Assembly (NCBI GenBank): GCA_018136815.1
Contig: CM030932.1
Span: 5,990,407-6,054,406, forward strand
Source of the DNA: Isochrysis galbana
Taxonomy: Eukaryota > Haptophyta > Isochrysidales > Isochrysidaceae
Direction of reading: 5' to 3'
DNA length: 64,000 nt
A program made the position numbers and the translations under genes. Below the pieces are notes generated by a model. The model had not been told where the DNA came from. It saw only the letters and a list, made by a program, of their open reading frames with translations, and ran no database searches. Numbering within the stretch: position 1 is the stretch's first letter; every line of letters begins with the position of its first letter. Positions 1 through 10,172 of this stretch are shown in pieces.

Positions 1-123
1 GGTAGAGGGGGTTCGCGGGGGGGGGGGGGGGGAGGGGGGGCAGGTAAGGGGGGTCCCTGGGGAATCCTTGGACACCCAGGAGGGATGGAAAATAGTTGTT
101 AAAAAGCGTGAGTGACCGGCCTA
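1..123 (-). repeat. Terminus of a TAGGGCGGTC-family DNA transposon (reverse orientation)
   Basis: The stretch matches, in reverse complement, the left end of the complete element at 25308-26292. It shares the G-rich tract, the segment around 'ATCCTTGGACACCCAGGAGG', and the end 'AAAAAGCGTGAGTGACC' followed by GGCCTA at 123. A third copy lies at 50308-50490. The element enters from outside the window, so only one end can be seen here. Confidence 0.75.
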
Positions 124-589
124 TTAGCACTCTGCCTCACGCCGCACAAGTAGCGGGGAATTTTAAGAAGATTTTTTTTCTTGTGTGTGTTTGTCTCTTG
201 GCACTTCTTCTATACAGCATACTTAATCAGACCACTTACTCTGTGCTCCTCATACGTCGACGCTTTCCAACCACGTACCCACTCGTCGGCACCTGCTGGT
301 GCGCACTGATGTGCGCAAGCGCTTACCTAGGGCTGCGTATCACACACCACGCCCATACCCATGGGTGGTAGCCGCCAAGGATGCTTACCCATGGCCCAAC
401 CATAGAGTAGCTTTTTTGTATGGGTTGAACTTGAAATATGGATATGGGACTTGGGGAGGTGTCGTTCCGTCAATAGTGGGACATCAGTCGAATTGAGCGA
501 TCAAATGTCCACAGTTGTATTGTAGTTGTTTAACATTAGATCTTGTTAAAATTATAAGAGAGAGACGCCGTCAAAGCTTCTTCGCTAAT
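124..589. other. Intergenic stretch without recognisable genes
   Basis: I see only short open frames without recognisable motifs. A run of T and TGTG dinucleotides lies near 170-190. No promoter, RNA gene or repeat match to the rest of the window was found. Confidence 0.4.
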
Positions 590-1070
590 CACATCGGTGC
601 ACGCCGTGCATGGACACGGCGCGATGTGCATCGGTCCCCCCGCGGATACGCCGTGCGTGCGCATGTCAACCCGTTCCATATGTGTAGCCCCTGCCCCACA
701 ACTACGTAAACTGGCCATATAAGAGATGTTTCGTTACGCAGCACCTGTGATGACTTGCAATCACATGTGCACGCCGTGCGTGGGCACGGCGCGATGTGCA
801 CCGGCGCCCCCCCGCGGGGGCGCCGTGCGTGCGCATAGCAACTTCCAGGAAGGTGCACGCCGTGCGTTCACTCTTTTCGCGGGGGACGGCGTGCACAATG
901 ATTGCAAGCAATCACACGTGCTGCGCAAACGAAACATCTCGTATATGGCTACTTTACGTTAATGTGGGCCTTAGGGGAAAAAGTTTCTATGCGCACGCAC
1001 GGCGCCCTCGCGAGGGGGGAAGTCGATGCGCATACGCACGGCGTGCACAATGATTGCAAGTAACAAGTAA
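590..1070. repeat. Hairpin-forming GC-rich repeat cluster
   Basis: Units built on GTGCACGCCGTGCGT recur in both orientations. They appear at about 597, 768 and 856 in one orientation and about 890, 990 and 1035 in the other. Each is followed by a variant of CCGCGGGGGCGCCGTGCG or a tract like CAATGATTGCAAG. The alternation of direct and inverted copies would fold into long hairpins. The cluster ends at an assembly gap, which fits a repeat that was hard to assemble. I recognise no coding function. Confidence 0.7.
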
Positions 1071-1170
1071 NNNNNNNNNNNNNNNNNNNNNNNNNNNNNN
1101 NNNNNNNNNNNNNNNNNNNNNNNNNNNNNNNNNNNNNNNNNNNNNNNNNNNNNNNNNNNNNNNNNNNNNN
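1071..1170. other. Assembly gap (100 N)
   Basis: Exactly 100 N bases, the usual filler for a gap of unknown length. It separates the hairpin cluster from the start of the 9-kb duplicated block. Confidence 0.99.
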
Positions 1171-3415
1171 CACCTTCCTTTGATGCCTCAGTAGTATTCC
1201 CCGTTATTGTTATTCGCAGTTCGGGTGTCGGTTCCTCCGGAACGCTTTGGTTGCGGTCTCCTCGCTTCTCGCTGGTGCGCCTCCTATTTCGGCCGCGTTA
1301 TCTGCCGCCGCCATCAACGTCGTGGCGTGTTTGACTATTATGTCCCATGTTTCTAAGAATTTGTCTCTTGGGATATATTCCCCTGAAATTGTATATACGT
1401 GTCGTTGTTCCTGAGGTATTGCGTGCATTCTTCGCTGCTATAGGGCGCGGTCGCCGCGTGGTCTTTGAATACGTTGTGTATGGTGTTGCATTCGAGCTTA
1501 TTCCATAGCTTTGCCCACTTGGGTTTTATACTCGGTCCCGGGTGCGTTGGGCTACCCCACATGGGTTGTGAGAGTGCTCCTTCTCTACTTACTTTTAACG
1601 ATGTGAGTTTTAGTTCACGGATGTTGTTTAGCGCCAGCTTCCAGAACGCGGCTAGTTTACTTGTGCCCGTTATTCCATCGGTGAGTTTGCTCGTGGGGAT
1701 TGTCGAGAGGACCGCTGCCCTTCCTAAGTTTGTCCGGCAAAACCACGCGTCGAGCACTTGCTTCCACTGTGCTTGGCGCGCGTCTAGATAGTTTAGGGGG
1801 AAACGTTTGCATAGCTCGAGCGAGCCCGGGTTGATGGCCTCGTGGATAGTCTTCTTCGGCGGTGCCGTGCGCTTGCGCTCTTCACGCTCGAGTCGCGCTG
1901 CTTTTTCCTCTGCGCACACGCACATGCGAAGGGGGGGTTGGAAGGCCATAGCGTAGTCCTTTTTGTATCCTTTGCATCCCTTTGGACCTGCGTGGATGTA
2001 TAGGTTCTTTATGTCGCCGCCGAGCTCGCGGCAGTTTCGGACCGCATACTCGATGGGGTAGGGGGCTCCGTTAACGCTGAGGAGTATCTTGCGCGGAAAA
2101 TCGAACGATTTGAACGAGCCTTGCTTGGGAGTCACATAGAGGTGGTAAACCTCTTTCTTGCCTTGGGTTACTAGCACCCCTTCTTTGGTGAGGATCTTGG
2201 TCCTTTCTTGGTTTCCTTGGAGAAAGTAGAAGCCTTGGTTTTCAACCGCCTTGGCGAGCGAGCTGATCGTGATAATACTCTTCAACTCGAACTTGTAGTT
2301 GCGCACCACTAGGTGCGCCGAGACGTCTTGGAAAGCGCCGGCTACCGCTTTGTCGGACGCCCGGGGGAGCCCCTTGAGTTTCTCGTCGAGAGTTTGATAT
2401 TTGACCGCTATAGGGCACGGAATGCCCGCCTTGCGAAAGTCGACTACGTCTTTGAACATCTCGCGAAATTGATTCGCGCAATCCGCCGTAACCATTATTT
2501 CCCATGGTCCGGAAGCGCTCTTAGACAGAAAGTCGGGTTCAAGGTCGACGCCTTCTAGTTTGTTGAGATGCGCAACAATGGCGCCTAGGGTCTCCTCGTC
2601 TTTGGCCTTGTGGCCCTTCTCGTACGCCGTGAAGGTGATGATGATTTTGTGAGAATCTGGAAACTCGGCCTCTTCTTGAAGCTCGGGCTCGAGGTCTTCG
2701 TCGAGGAGGGCCACCTGTGTGGCCGTGGGGGGAGGCAAGGTTAGTCCTCTGCCTTGTCTTGCTTTTCTAGAGTCCAGTTGTCTCAGTGCGTCTACCGCGT
2801 TGTCACTCCCTCTCGCGGGTTTTGTGTGGAGTGTCTGTTGTGTTGGCCCAAATTCGTGGTTGTGCTGGTTATGTTGGGCCTCTGGGGCCGGTGTCTTGCT
2901 GGTCGTTCCAGCGCCCGAGGCGCGGTCGTCCGCGTGCCTCTGGGCGTCTCTGGGGAGTGTCTCCCCGGTGTCGTCCTCCCTGTTGCCGCTGTCTCCCCTG
3001 ATGGGGGTCCAAAGCTGCTCTTTCCAGTGCCTGTTTTGATGCGACACTTCCCCAATGGGGTCCTGTCTTGTCTGGCGCCGGGCCGGCCCCTCGCGCCGGA
3101 GCACGAGGGCGGTAACGCGGCTGTGTAGGGTCCCGGCCCGGGGGCCTTCCCTCTGGGTTCGTCCCTCTGGTGCTTTGTGGTAGGTGTGGCTGTGGATTGT
3201 GCTGGAGGTGTGTTGCCTTCTGGCTGGTGCCAGCATGGCGGCCTTGTACGTGTCGTTCGTGGTGATGCGCGGGCGCGGCCCGCCGGCTCTTGTGCCCACC
3301 TGACTGGGGGGTCGTCCTGGCGCGGTCGCTTCGGCGACAGCGGCGTGTCCATGAGCTCTTCGTCCATCATGGCGAGGGCAGCGGCAGCGAGAGCGGGCGG
3401 CGGCGCGCGCTCCAT
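1171..3415 (-). pseudogene. LINE ORF1/ORF2-fusion remnant, copy A (frameshifted)
   Basis: This is the copy-A counterpart of the intact ORF at 32663-35152. The start codon is at 3415-3413. Compared with copy B, one G is missing in the run near 3304, which breaks the frame soon after the start. One C is missing near 1382, which ends the open frame early. The long internal frame (1353-3299) still encodes the gag-like ORF1 region joined to the C-terminal region of a LINE reverse-transcriptase protein. Both lesions are homopolymer changes, so they could be sequencing errors rather than real decay. The 3' part is lost in the N gap. Confidence 0.8.
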
Positions 3416-4248
3416 GACCCTATCGTTTTAACGATAGTTGCGCGCGCGCGGCAGAAAATTTTAGCGTTGCGCATTGCGGCCGTAGGCCGCCGCGGGGGCA
3501 GCGCGCGGCGCGCTGTACAGGGAGCCTTGGGGCCAAAACCCCCGCCTGTTAATCGATTAATAGAGGGAGTTTCTCGATAACCCCATATCGATTAATAGGT
3601 TGGGCGCCAAAACCCCCTATTAATTGGGTATTAATCTATTAATATTAATAATATTAATAGACTAATAGGTTTAACCGAGCCCTAGCCTTGTATGGGATGC
3701 TCCCCCTACCCGCAACAGCAGGGAAGAGGGAAGAGGTGGAGAGATGGAGGGGGGTGCTCGTGCCCCCCATGGGTCAACCAAGTATACACTTAGTGGAACT
3801 TAGTTGATGACCCTATCCGTATCCCTATCGGTTTAACGATAGTCTATCCGCGATAGATAGAGATAGAGATAGTTGTTTTTAGCCATTATTTGAAGTGTCG
3901 GAGATCCCGAGGTGGGAGTTTCCTTTGTAGCGATCCCATCCGGAGTCCTTAGAATTATTGGTCATTGGGTTTACCGCATGAGGCGGCCGCGTAGCGGTCG
4001 ACCCAGCGGAATGAGTGACCTCTTTAGGCTTCCGTAGCCCGCAACTATGAGTTGTGTGTCGCGCACGCGAATTGGCTTATCTTTAATTGCCTCTCCAATT
4101 TTGTGCGCACATTCTTCCCGCTACAATCTCAGTGAAGAATTACTCACTGCATGACGCATCAGTGTCCCACAACAGCTTGTCTGGACAATGCATGCCCCAA
4201 ACCTTTTGGACATCTCGCATGAGCGAAATCTAAACACTACTATCGCTC
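3416..4248. repeat. LINE leader region and AT-rich repeats downstream of the b5-reductase gene, copy A
   Basis: Next to the LINE start lies an inverted repeat (ATCGTTTTAACGAT at about 3422). An AT-rich tract of ATTAAT repeats follows (3540-3670), then a LINE-leader-like piece with CTCGTGCCCCCCATGGG and a variant of the AAGTATAAACTTAGTTG motif (3750-3810), then a GATAGA tract (3850-3870). From about 3890 to 4248 I see no repeat; this is probably the 3' flank of the reductase gene. Copy B has the same layout at 35153-35987. Confidence 0.55.
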
Positions 4249-5396
4249 TCACATTTTTGCCACCATCTTTTGACTGTAGCCAAGCCGTTGAAGGACGGAC
4301 CCTTCAGCGAGCTCGGGCTCCGTGCGCGGACCACACAGTGCGTCGTACATGCCCGGGAGCCCGCACACAAAGATCAGCGTGTCATTAGCGGGAGGTGCGG
4401 CATACTCTTTAATCTTTGCCTCGTCAATCCAACCACCCCGCACTGATGCAACATGGTCCCACTCACTGGGTGGCGAATCTGTAGGTGAGGTGCCCACAAT
4501 GTGAACAATCTTTAGCCGATCTGTATGTGCTTTCGCCATTACTTCCAACTCAGGCAGCAACAGAATATCCGCCTTTGACTTCGACCCATAGAGGAGAGTC
4601 ACCTTGCGCGAATCTCCGGGCGTGTTCATGAGTTTGAGCAAAGCTTGGTACATGGGTGTGATGCCAGTACCCGCAGCAAGCAGCGTAATGTTGTGAGCTC
4701 CTTCAAAGGGATACTGTGCCTTGATATTGAATTTAATGTGCTTGAAGGCAACTCGATCTCCAATCGACAACTCATGCAAGTACTGTGAGACAGCTCCATT
4801 GGGGTAACGTTTCACCAAAAGGTCAAAAGAGCCAAGCTTAGATGTCTCAGAGATGGGTGTGTACCTGCAGCATAGTATTGGGCCCCAGACGCTTGGTGAG
4901 AGACAGATGGTAAGAACATGAGTGACTATTGTGTTTGGAGCACACGCGACGCGTAATTTCCATCCTCTCGGCAGCTCAACATTAGGGATGCGTATGCGAG
5001 AGGCAGACAAGATTGCACATGCGCCAGGGGGATTAGGGCGAGAAGCAAGTCAAGGACGCGCGCAAAATATACGCTTGGATAGACTCACGGACGAACAGAG
5101 TCGTTAGGGCCCTTGAGAAGGATGCATGCACAGGTTGGAAGATTGAGAGCGGTGTCCTTTGGGAGTCCGAACGTGTACAAGGTGACATCATGTGAGACCT
5201 CTTCCATGTGCACAAGGGGCACATCAGTCCAAGTGGTCGGAAGCCAGCATGAGGAAGCATACTCCAGGGACGAGCTCCTCGTCTCTGGTGTCGGCAACGC
5301 CTGCGAGCTTGCCTTGCGGAAGCAGCCAAGCCGAGATAGCATGAGTGATCGGCGAGTCGAGATGCAGCTGAGTCGGCACCCGCGAGACAAGCGCAT
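4249..5396 (-). CDS. NADH-cytochrome b5 reductase-like protein, copy A (2 exons)
   Basis: Ferredoxin-reductase-fold flavoprotein, expected to pass electrons from NADH through FAD to cytochrome b5 or a similar acceptor. Exon 1 is 5089-5396, exon 2 is 4249-4864. The 224-bp intron has a GTGAGT donor and a CTGCAG acceptor, and splicing restores the FAD-binding motif RPYTPIS across the junction. The product is about 307 aa, close to the usual 300. Exon 2 shows the nucleotide-binding motif AAGTGITPM and the C-terminal CGLPGMYDALCGP signature. The N-terminal 35 residues are rich in Arg and Ser and low in acids, so a mitochondrial targeting peptide is likely. MMAB is divergently transcribed 398 bp away, so the two may share a control region. 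An exact subfamily (CYB5R or Mcr1-like) cannot be fixed. Copy B is at 35988-37136. Confidence 0.85.
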
Positions 5397-5793
5397 GCCA
5401 GACGAGCTGTGTGCCAGCGCGCGGTGCTGTTCTAGTACTACTCTACTCTACTAGGAGCACAAGTTACTCAAATATCTAAATATCTCTTTGTCGCGTTGGT
5501 TTTTTACAGGGGGCTTCTAATTTCGGGGTTTGTGGGGAGGGGGGAAGGGGGGGAGGGGGGGGGGGGGGGAGGGGGGGGGGGGGGGGGGGGGGAGGGGGGG
5601 GGGGGGAGATCCTCCCGCCTCACGAGGGAAAATAGTGACGACCCCGCCTCCCTGGAGTATCGCCGCGCGTGACGGTGTATCTGTTTGGCGAAACATGACG
5701 TGAACAGGCGTCACTGTGAAACCCCCACAATTGAATACACAGGGTTCGGACTGACAAGTCGGCGGGCAGGCAGAGGGAGAGGCTGCGCGCGAG
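5397..5793. promoter_or_regulatory. Shared 5' region between divergent b5-reductase and MMAB genes, with a long G tract (copy A)
   Basis: This interval separates two divergent start codons and should hold both promoters. A nearly pure G run (5531-5608, broken by a few A) lies in its middle and is followed by ordinary sequence. Copy B has a longer, less interrupted G run (37271-37349). No TATA box or other element could be assigned with confidence. The promoter role is inferred from position. Confidence 0.5.
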
Positions 5794-6504
5794 ATGCTAC
5801 GGCAGCTGATGGCGCGGCACACTCACATCCTCGACCCTCGGCGTGGATGGAGTCGGCATTTGTGTGGCGTTCGCACAACTCACGTTTACACAAGGACGGG
5901 GGACATGGGGCAGTCCTCACTCTTCAACGGCGAGAGGCGGCACAAAGATGATCCTATCTTTGATGCTCTCGGGTCAGTGGACGAGCTGAATGCAGCTGTA
6001 GGCATGGCATACGTACAATGTGAGGCCGAATATGCCGGGACCACCGTCGATCCATCCACCACGCCATCGCTCGGCGATAAGGGTTTGGGATGGCTTCTGC
6101 CTCAACTGAAGGAAATCCAGATGCGGCTACTTGATGTTGGCTCACTAGTTGCGACGCCCCTGCGCACCTCACCAAGTGAGAGGCTGAATCGTGTGAGTTT
6201 TGATGGTGTGAGCGAGGCCCACAAGTTGGAGAGGTATATCGACGCCATGGACGCGCAACTGCCGCCCTTGACGGTGTTCATTCTTCCAGGTGGTGGCGCT
6301 CCATCAGCATCTTTGCACTTTGCACGGGCAGTGTGTCGACGAGCCGAACGCAAGGTCTGCACAGTGGTGCGGCATGAAGACTGTGATACAAGTGCAGCCA
6401 TCTATCTGAATCGTCTCAGTGACTACTGCTTCGTTGCCGCGCGTTTCGCCGCCGGGTGTATGGACCAACCGGAGACTCGCCGTGAGAGGAAGAGGCGCAA
6501 TTGA
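5794..6504 (+). CDS. MMAB: Cob(I)alamin adenosyltransferase (PduO/MMAB type), copy A
   Basis: Transfers the 5'-deoxyadenosyl group of ATP to cob(I)alamin, making adenosylcobalamin, the cofactor of methylmalonyl-CoA mutase, normally in mitochondria. The 236-aa single-exon product has the family's ATP-binding N-terminal motif TRTGDMGQSSLFNGERR (residues 33-49), then DELNAAVG. Near the C terminus it carries LHFARAVCRRAERK (174-187) and NRLSDYCF (206-213), the segments that build the active site at the trimer interface. The first 30 residues contain several Arg, two His and no acid apart from one Asp, in line with a mitochondrial targeting peptide. A Lys/Arg-rich tail ends the protein. A second copy, identical in protein sequence, lies at 37537-38247. 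It implies the organism uses vitamin B12. Confidence 0.95.
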   Translation: MLRQLMARHTHILDPRRGWSRHLCGVRTTHVYTRTGDMGQSSLFNGERRHKDDPIFDALGSVDELNAAVGMAYVQCEAEYAGTTVDPSTTPSLGDKGLGWLLPQLKEIQMRLLDVGSLVATPLRTSPSERLNRVSFDGVSEAHKLERYIDAMDAQLPPLTVFILPGGGAPSASLHFARAVCRRAERKVCTVVRHEDCDTSAAIYLNRLSDYCFVAARFAAGCMDQPETRRERKRRN

Positions 6505-6830
6505 GGCCGGTGAATACGGCAATGCGGAATACGGCAATGCGGCGTGCCACGTTTGTGTGGTTGGGAGGAAGAGAACTCACCCGGCGGGTAGAGGTGAGGG
6601 AAAGAGCTGAAGAGGGGCGGAGGGTGGTACATCACCACAACTGGTCGGTGCCTTTGGGTGGGGCTCCCCTAACATTGTGCACCGTGCTTCATGAAATCGT
6701 CCCGATTTCATGGAAGCCAACCTAGGTCGCAAAAAAGTCTGTTTCATGGGGGAGAGATTTTGGAGCGAAGGCTAAGTCGGTGTCGAGAAAATGTCTTGAT
6801 TTAGGGGGAGAACTCGGTCCCCAAAATACA
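6505..6830. other. Intergenic region 3' of MMAB, copy A
   Basis: A short direct repeat of TACGGCAATGCGG follows the MMAB stop codon. An inverted repeat ATGAAATCG-CCC-GATTTCAT lies at about 6690-6710. No gene could be recognised. Confidence 0.45.
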
Positions 6831-7410
6831 CTGTTTTGGACCGAACCTACTTTTATAAGTGGGGGACAATGGGGGCCTCGCGCCCCCCACACACCATCGC
6901 GGACACCCCCCGGGGTGGGCCCGTACAATCAACCCCAGCCCCTGCCCTTTGGCAGGGGCAGGGCACTCAACAATCTGGCCCAGACCCTTCGGGGGCGCGG
7001 CCCGCGAGCCGCACTCCCACGCCCGCGCTGGGCCTGCCCTCGAGCTGACTCCCCCTCTGTCCCTGGTCGCCAGGCATACAGGTGTCTCTGGGCGGCTCCC
7101 ATGGCCAGCGGGGCGAGCGTGGGAGAGGCAGGGGGGGCCAGGGGCTGAGCCCCAGCCTCCACTGCCCCCTGAGCTGCCCTTGCTGGCCCCCTGGGAGCCC
7201 CCAAAGGGCCCCTGAGAGCAGGCCAGGGCGCGCCGCATGGCGACGCGCCGCAGGGACGACGAAGGGAGAGAGTGGAGAGAGGGAGAGGGGGGTTTTGCAC
7301 CCCCCCGATGGAGTGCGGTTAGAAACAGGCCCCGTTTGCGTTAGCAAACGGGTAGGGGGCGGCCGGCGACAGGCGGGAGAGAGAAGGGAGCGGCTCAAGC
7401 TCGAGGAGAG
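6831..7410. repeat. Repeat family E, copy 1 in block A
   Basis: This segment is diverged but colinear with 9080-9520. Both have a tract resembling 'GGTCGCCAGGCATACAGG', a C/G-rich middle, a hairpin around GGCGCGCCGCATGGCGACGCG, the GAGAGAGTGGA stretch, an element like 'CGTTTGCGTTAGCAAACGGG', and an AAGCTCG tail. Parts recur at 22790-22990, 43455-43530 (reverse) and 50812-50880. The short open frames in all six frames are by-products of GC richness. I infer a non-autonomous mobile repeat, class unknown. The block-B counterpart is 38574-39150. Confidence 0.65.
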
Positions 7411-7599
7411 TATCCTGAAGGTGGCACAGGCTACTCGACTCGCAGTCGTTTATTTCTCGAGAACTGCTCACGGCGCGAGCTGGAAGGGCCGATCCTCTTT
7501 GTCGACGAGAGGTTCCTCCCCCCCCCCCGGTGCTTTTTCCCGGAGAGTCGGCCGGCGTCGACCGGTCCGCCTCAATGGGTTTTCCCTCATTTTAACTTG

Positions 7600-7785
7600 T
7601 GGGGAGTTAGAATGGGAGCCGGGGGCTTGCGAGGGGGGAGATGTGGAGGGGTGCATAGGTGTATGTATCTGTGGCAACAACACGCGCCAAGGTGTACGGG
7701 CAGGTGCGCTGAGGGCTGTCGTGTTAGTACCGGGCTAGTGAGAGTAGTGGTACTGATGCTCAGTTAGATTATTACACTGTTTTGG
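7600..7785. repeat. Repeat family F (also at 53640-53825, reversed)
   Basis: The stretch with GGGAGCCGGGGGCTTGCGAG, the GTGCATAGGTGTATGTATCT segment and 'GTGCGCTGAGGG' is found in reverse complement at 53640-53825, with scattered substitutions. In both places LINE-derived sequence follows within 60-150 bp, so F may be part of a longer composite element. Copy B is at 39343-39530. Confidence 0.65.
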
Positions 7786-7834
7786 ACCGGCGAATTGGGG
7801 TGGAGCTGATTCCATTTTTATTCCCGCTGGAGCG

Positions 7835-8465
7835 GAAGCTAAGTTTAGACTTAGTTCACATGGGGGAGGCGCCTCGTGGCCTCCCACTTGGGCTCCAACT
7901 CCCCTCCGGGGGGACCGTCGGTCACCCTCAGACTGTGTCTCTTGGCATGAGCTGAGCATTCACAATCCTGACCCAGACCCCCAGTGGGCGCGGGGAAGGA
8001 GGCGCACTCTTGTCGCATCCAGAGTATTTTATATACTCTAGGCGGATGCGGTGCTTCTATCAATGTGTAGTGTGTGAGAAAATTGAGTGAGTTTTGTTTT
8101 TGCCAATGAGTTGCCTCGAAGGTCCGCCGCATTGCACGCCGCATTTGTTCGTTTGTCCTTATTTGTTTCATTGGTTTGTTTGTGCGATGTTGCGTTAGTT
8201 TTCGGAGCTTTTCTTGTTGGTGAGTGAGTGATGTGGGGTGGTGTGGCTCGAGGAGTGGAGTGGCTGTGGCTGTGTGTGTGGAGTGTGGAGTGAGACTCAA
8301 AGGAATGTTGTGACCAAGAATGGGGCACACCAGGGACACTCAGGCTCACAAAGGGCTGAGCACGGGGGGCACTGGGGCTGGAGGGAGGCCGAGGCACCAG
8401 CGGGACACCGCCAGCACGAAGGTCGTTTGCCTTCATTTGGTACCCCTCGTTTGGCCCCGCCGAAT
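7835..8465 (-). repeat. Old LINE 5'-end/ORF1 remnant, block A
   Basis: It opens with a diverged leader palindrome (CTAAGTTTAGACTTAGTTC) and a GGGGGAGGCGCC box, as at 53225. The part at 8200-8450 resembles, in the same orientation on the minus strand, the ORF1-derived segment at 54140-54310 (TGGCTGTGG repeats, GGGCTGAGCACGG). No long coding frame survives. Block-B copy: 39578-40208. Confidence 0.5.
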
Positions 8466-8469
8466 GCCT

Positions 8470-8811
8470 TCATGACCGAGCTTGTTTGTATTTGATGTTG
8501 CTGGGCCTTGTGGGTTCAATCTTTACGGGAGCTGAACCCGAATCGATAAGCGGCCTTTTGTTTTCAATCTTTACTTGGGAAGCTGAACCCGAATCGACAC
8601 CTTCTAACACTTCTTGGAGGTGGGGAGTTAATTCCAAATTGACATAAGTTTTGATTGTACCCAGCAGAACGTCACGACTCATATCGAGGATTGTTTTCTC
8701 AGTGAATTTCTTGCTCAAGAGCGTGTGTCTAATACAAACCAGTGTGAATGGTTTATCAATCTCGCAAATGGCGTGTAAGGTGTCTTCAATTTTCGTATTG
8801 TGCTTGAAATT
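8470..8811 (-). CDS. AT-rich open frame of unknown function, possible exon (copy A)
   Basis: An open frame of about 110 codons on the minus strand, clearly richer in A/T than its surroundings. It begins after a TAA at about 8813 with residues like FKHNTKIEDTLHAICEIDK and continues through the ATG at 8718. No splice sites are proven, but TTTCAAG at its upstream edge could be an acceptor. Near its end a unit of roughly 45 bp is repeated twice, giving SGSASQVKIE and SGSAPVKIE. I recognise no domain. Its base composition suggests that it does not belong to the GC-rich repeats around it. It may be a gene fragment or part of an old insertion. Identical copy B: 40213-40554. Confidence 0.35.
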   Translation of the reverse strand, partial: NFKHNTKIEDTLHAICEIDKPFTLVCIRHTLLSKKFTEKTILDMSRDVLLGTIKTYVNLELTPHLQEVLEGVDSGSASQVKIENKRPLIDSGSAPVKIEPTRPSNIKYKQARS

Positions 8812-9079
8812 TAATTAATTGAATAAGAACTTACATTCGTCGATCGGGGGATCCCGATCGGACGGAGGGGACGCGGACGAAAACTCGCAAAGGGGGGAAA
8901 CCAAGGGAGAGAGGCTCCCTTGGGGAAACCTAAGGGCGGCTCTCCCCCTAACCGCGACAGGTGGTGTCTCGTGCGCCGTCGTCGCGATGTAGCGCGCCCT
9001 TCCCCCCCCTCTCTCAAGACTTCTCTGCACTCCATGCCCTAGCTTGCCCCATTGAGACTTGACACAACTTGACACGATC

Positions 9080-9520
9080 AAGCACCCGCTTGATTCGACA
9101 ACTCCCAAGCGCACAGATTCAGATGCCAGATGCCACATGGGCCTGCACTCGTACTGACCTCCCCCCCCTCTTGGTCACCAAGCAGACAGGGGACTGTGGA
9201 GGCCACCCACGGCCAGCGAGGCACGTGAGGGAGAGGTAGGAGAGGCCAGGGGCTGGGCCCCAGCCTCCATTGCCCCATGAGCTGCCTGGCTGGCCCTCCG
9301 GGAGCCCCCTCAGGACCTCTGAGAGGAGATTGAGGCGCGCGCCATGTGCGCGCGCCGCAGGAGAGTGCGATGAGAGAGTGGAAGTGCGGATTTCGTCGGT
9401 CCCCGAACCGGGGATTCAATTATAACCGAGTCCCCTTTACATTAGTAAACGGGCGGATTGAGGAGCTGAGGGGCTGGCGACAAGCGAGGGAGCGGCGCAA
9501 GCTCGCCCGGGGGAGCCCTG
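9080..9520. repeat. Repeat family E, copy 2 in block A
   Basis: It is colinear with 6831-7410: a CTTGGTCACCAAGCAGACAG tract, the central hairpin around GCGCGCGCCATGTGCGCGCG, the GAGAGAGTGGA stretch, 'TTTACATTAGTAAACGGGCG' and a terminal 'GCGCAAGCTCG'. The two copies differ at many positions, so they are far older than the block duplication. Block-B copy: 40824-41264. Confidence 0.65.
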
Positions 9521-9768
9521 CACACACGAACAGCTGTACGCGAGCAGTGTAGCAGCAATGCAGCAATATTACGATATAGTGAGTGAGTGTGAGTGTCCCA
9601 AGCCTGGCGCAACTTATATGTCTCTACAATCTCGCACATCCACAAAACCGCTTCGGGAGCCACAAAACCGCTTCGGCAGCCAGAATTCCGCCTCGGCAGC
9701 CACAAAACCTCCCGTCCGGGCGACCATGTACATAGCACTAGCGCCCGCATCTCAATGTGCGCAGATAG
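9521..9768. other. 3' flank of the truncated unknown gene, copy A
   Basis: A short tandem series of 'CCACAAAACCGCTTCGG' -like units lies at 9648-9712 (three to four copies with variants). No other feature was seen. The same array is at 41391-41455 in block B. Confidence 0.5.
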
Positions 9769-10172
9769 CTATGGGCCATTGGATATGCCTACCATGAGTC
9801 CCCGGTCGTCCCGTTCTTCAACTAGGGCCCTTGAAGCTGACATGATGGCACTAGGATCAATAAGAGCATCGAGTGCGCCTAGCAAATTCTTCGCTGCTTG
9901 CAATTGTTGTTTGGGTGGATCAAATGATGAGGTGGGTTTGCCCAAAGAGCTACGTCTTGTGGCGGTGGCTTTCTGTGAAGAATCACGAATCATCTGTCTT
10001 GAGTGAGCCTCCTCTGCTGCAGCCATTCTAAGAGGAAGAAAGGAGCCTGGTGACTTTCGGGTGTGGAGTCCTAATGAAGGCTTGTCACGAGTCTCTGCGC
10101 CATGGGCGCCGCGCTTCGTAAATGGCAAAGGCGTCTGGTAGCTCCAGCGTCGAGAAGATGACGACAGACGTG
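9769..10172 (-). pseudogene. C-terminal fragment of the 527-aa unknown protein, truncated by LINE sequence
   Basis: This is identical to the last about 134 codons of the intact gene at 41513-43096. The reading frame is intact, but the upstream 393 codons are missing: at 10173 the sequence changes to a LINE endonuclease fragment. There is no start codon or promoter of its own. The truncation could be a real insertion/deletion in one duplicate or a misjoin in the assembly. Confidence 0.85.

Larger units (their letters stand above)
1171..10172. repeat. 9-kb near-identical duplicated block, copy A
   Basis: From the gap edge to 10172 this sequence matches 32907-41916 in the same orientation. The differences I see are almost all one-base changes in homopolymer length, plus a few messy bases in the first 100 nt beside the gap. 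It carries a LINE remnant, the b5-reductase-like gene, MMAB, a repeat-rich interval and the 3' end of a 527-aa gene. At 10172 the match stops abruptly inside that gene: copy A continues into a LINE endonuclease fragment, copy B into the rest of the gene. The left limit is unknown because of the gap. Confidence 0.95.

Noticed and set aside
6780-7740. Overlapping 120-220-codon frames on both strands
   Set aside because: They shift between the two block copies because of single homopolymer changes, and the region is repeat E/F. No consistent protein is encoded.
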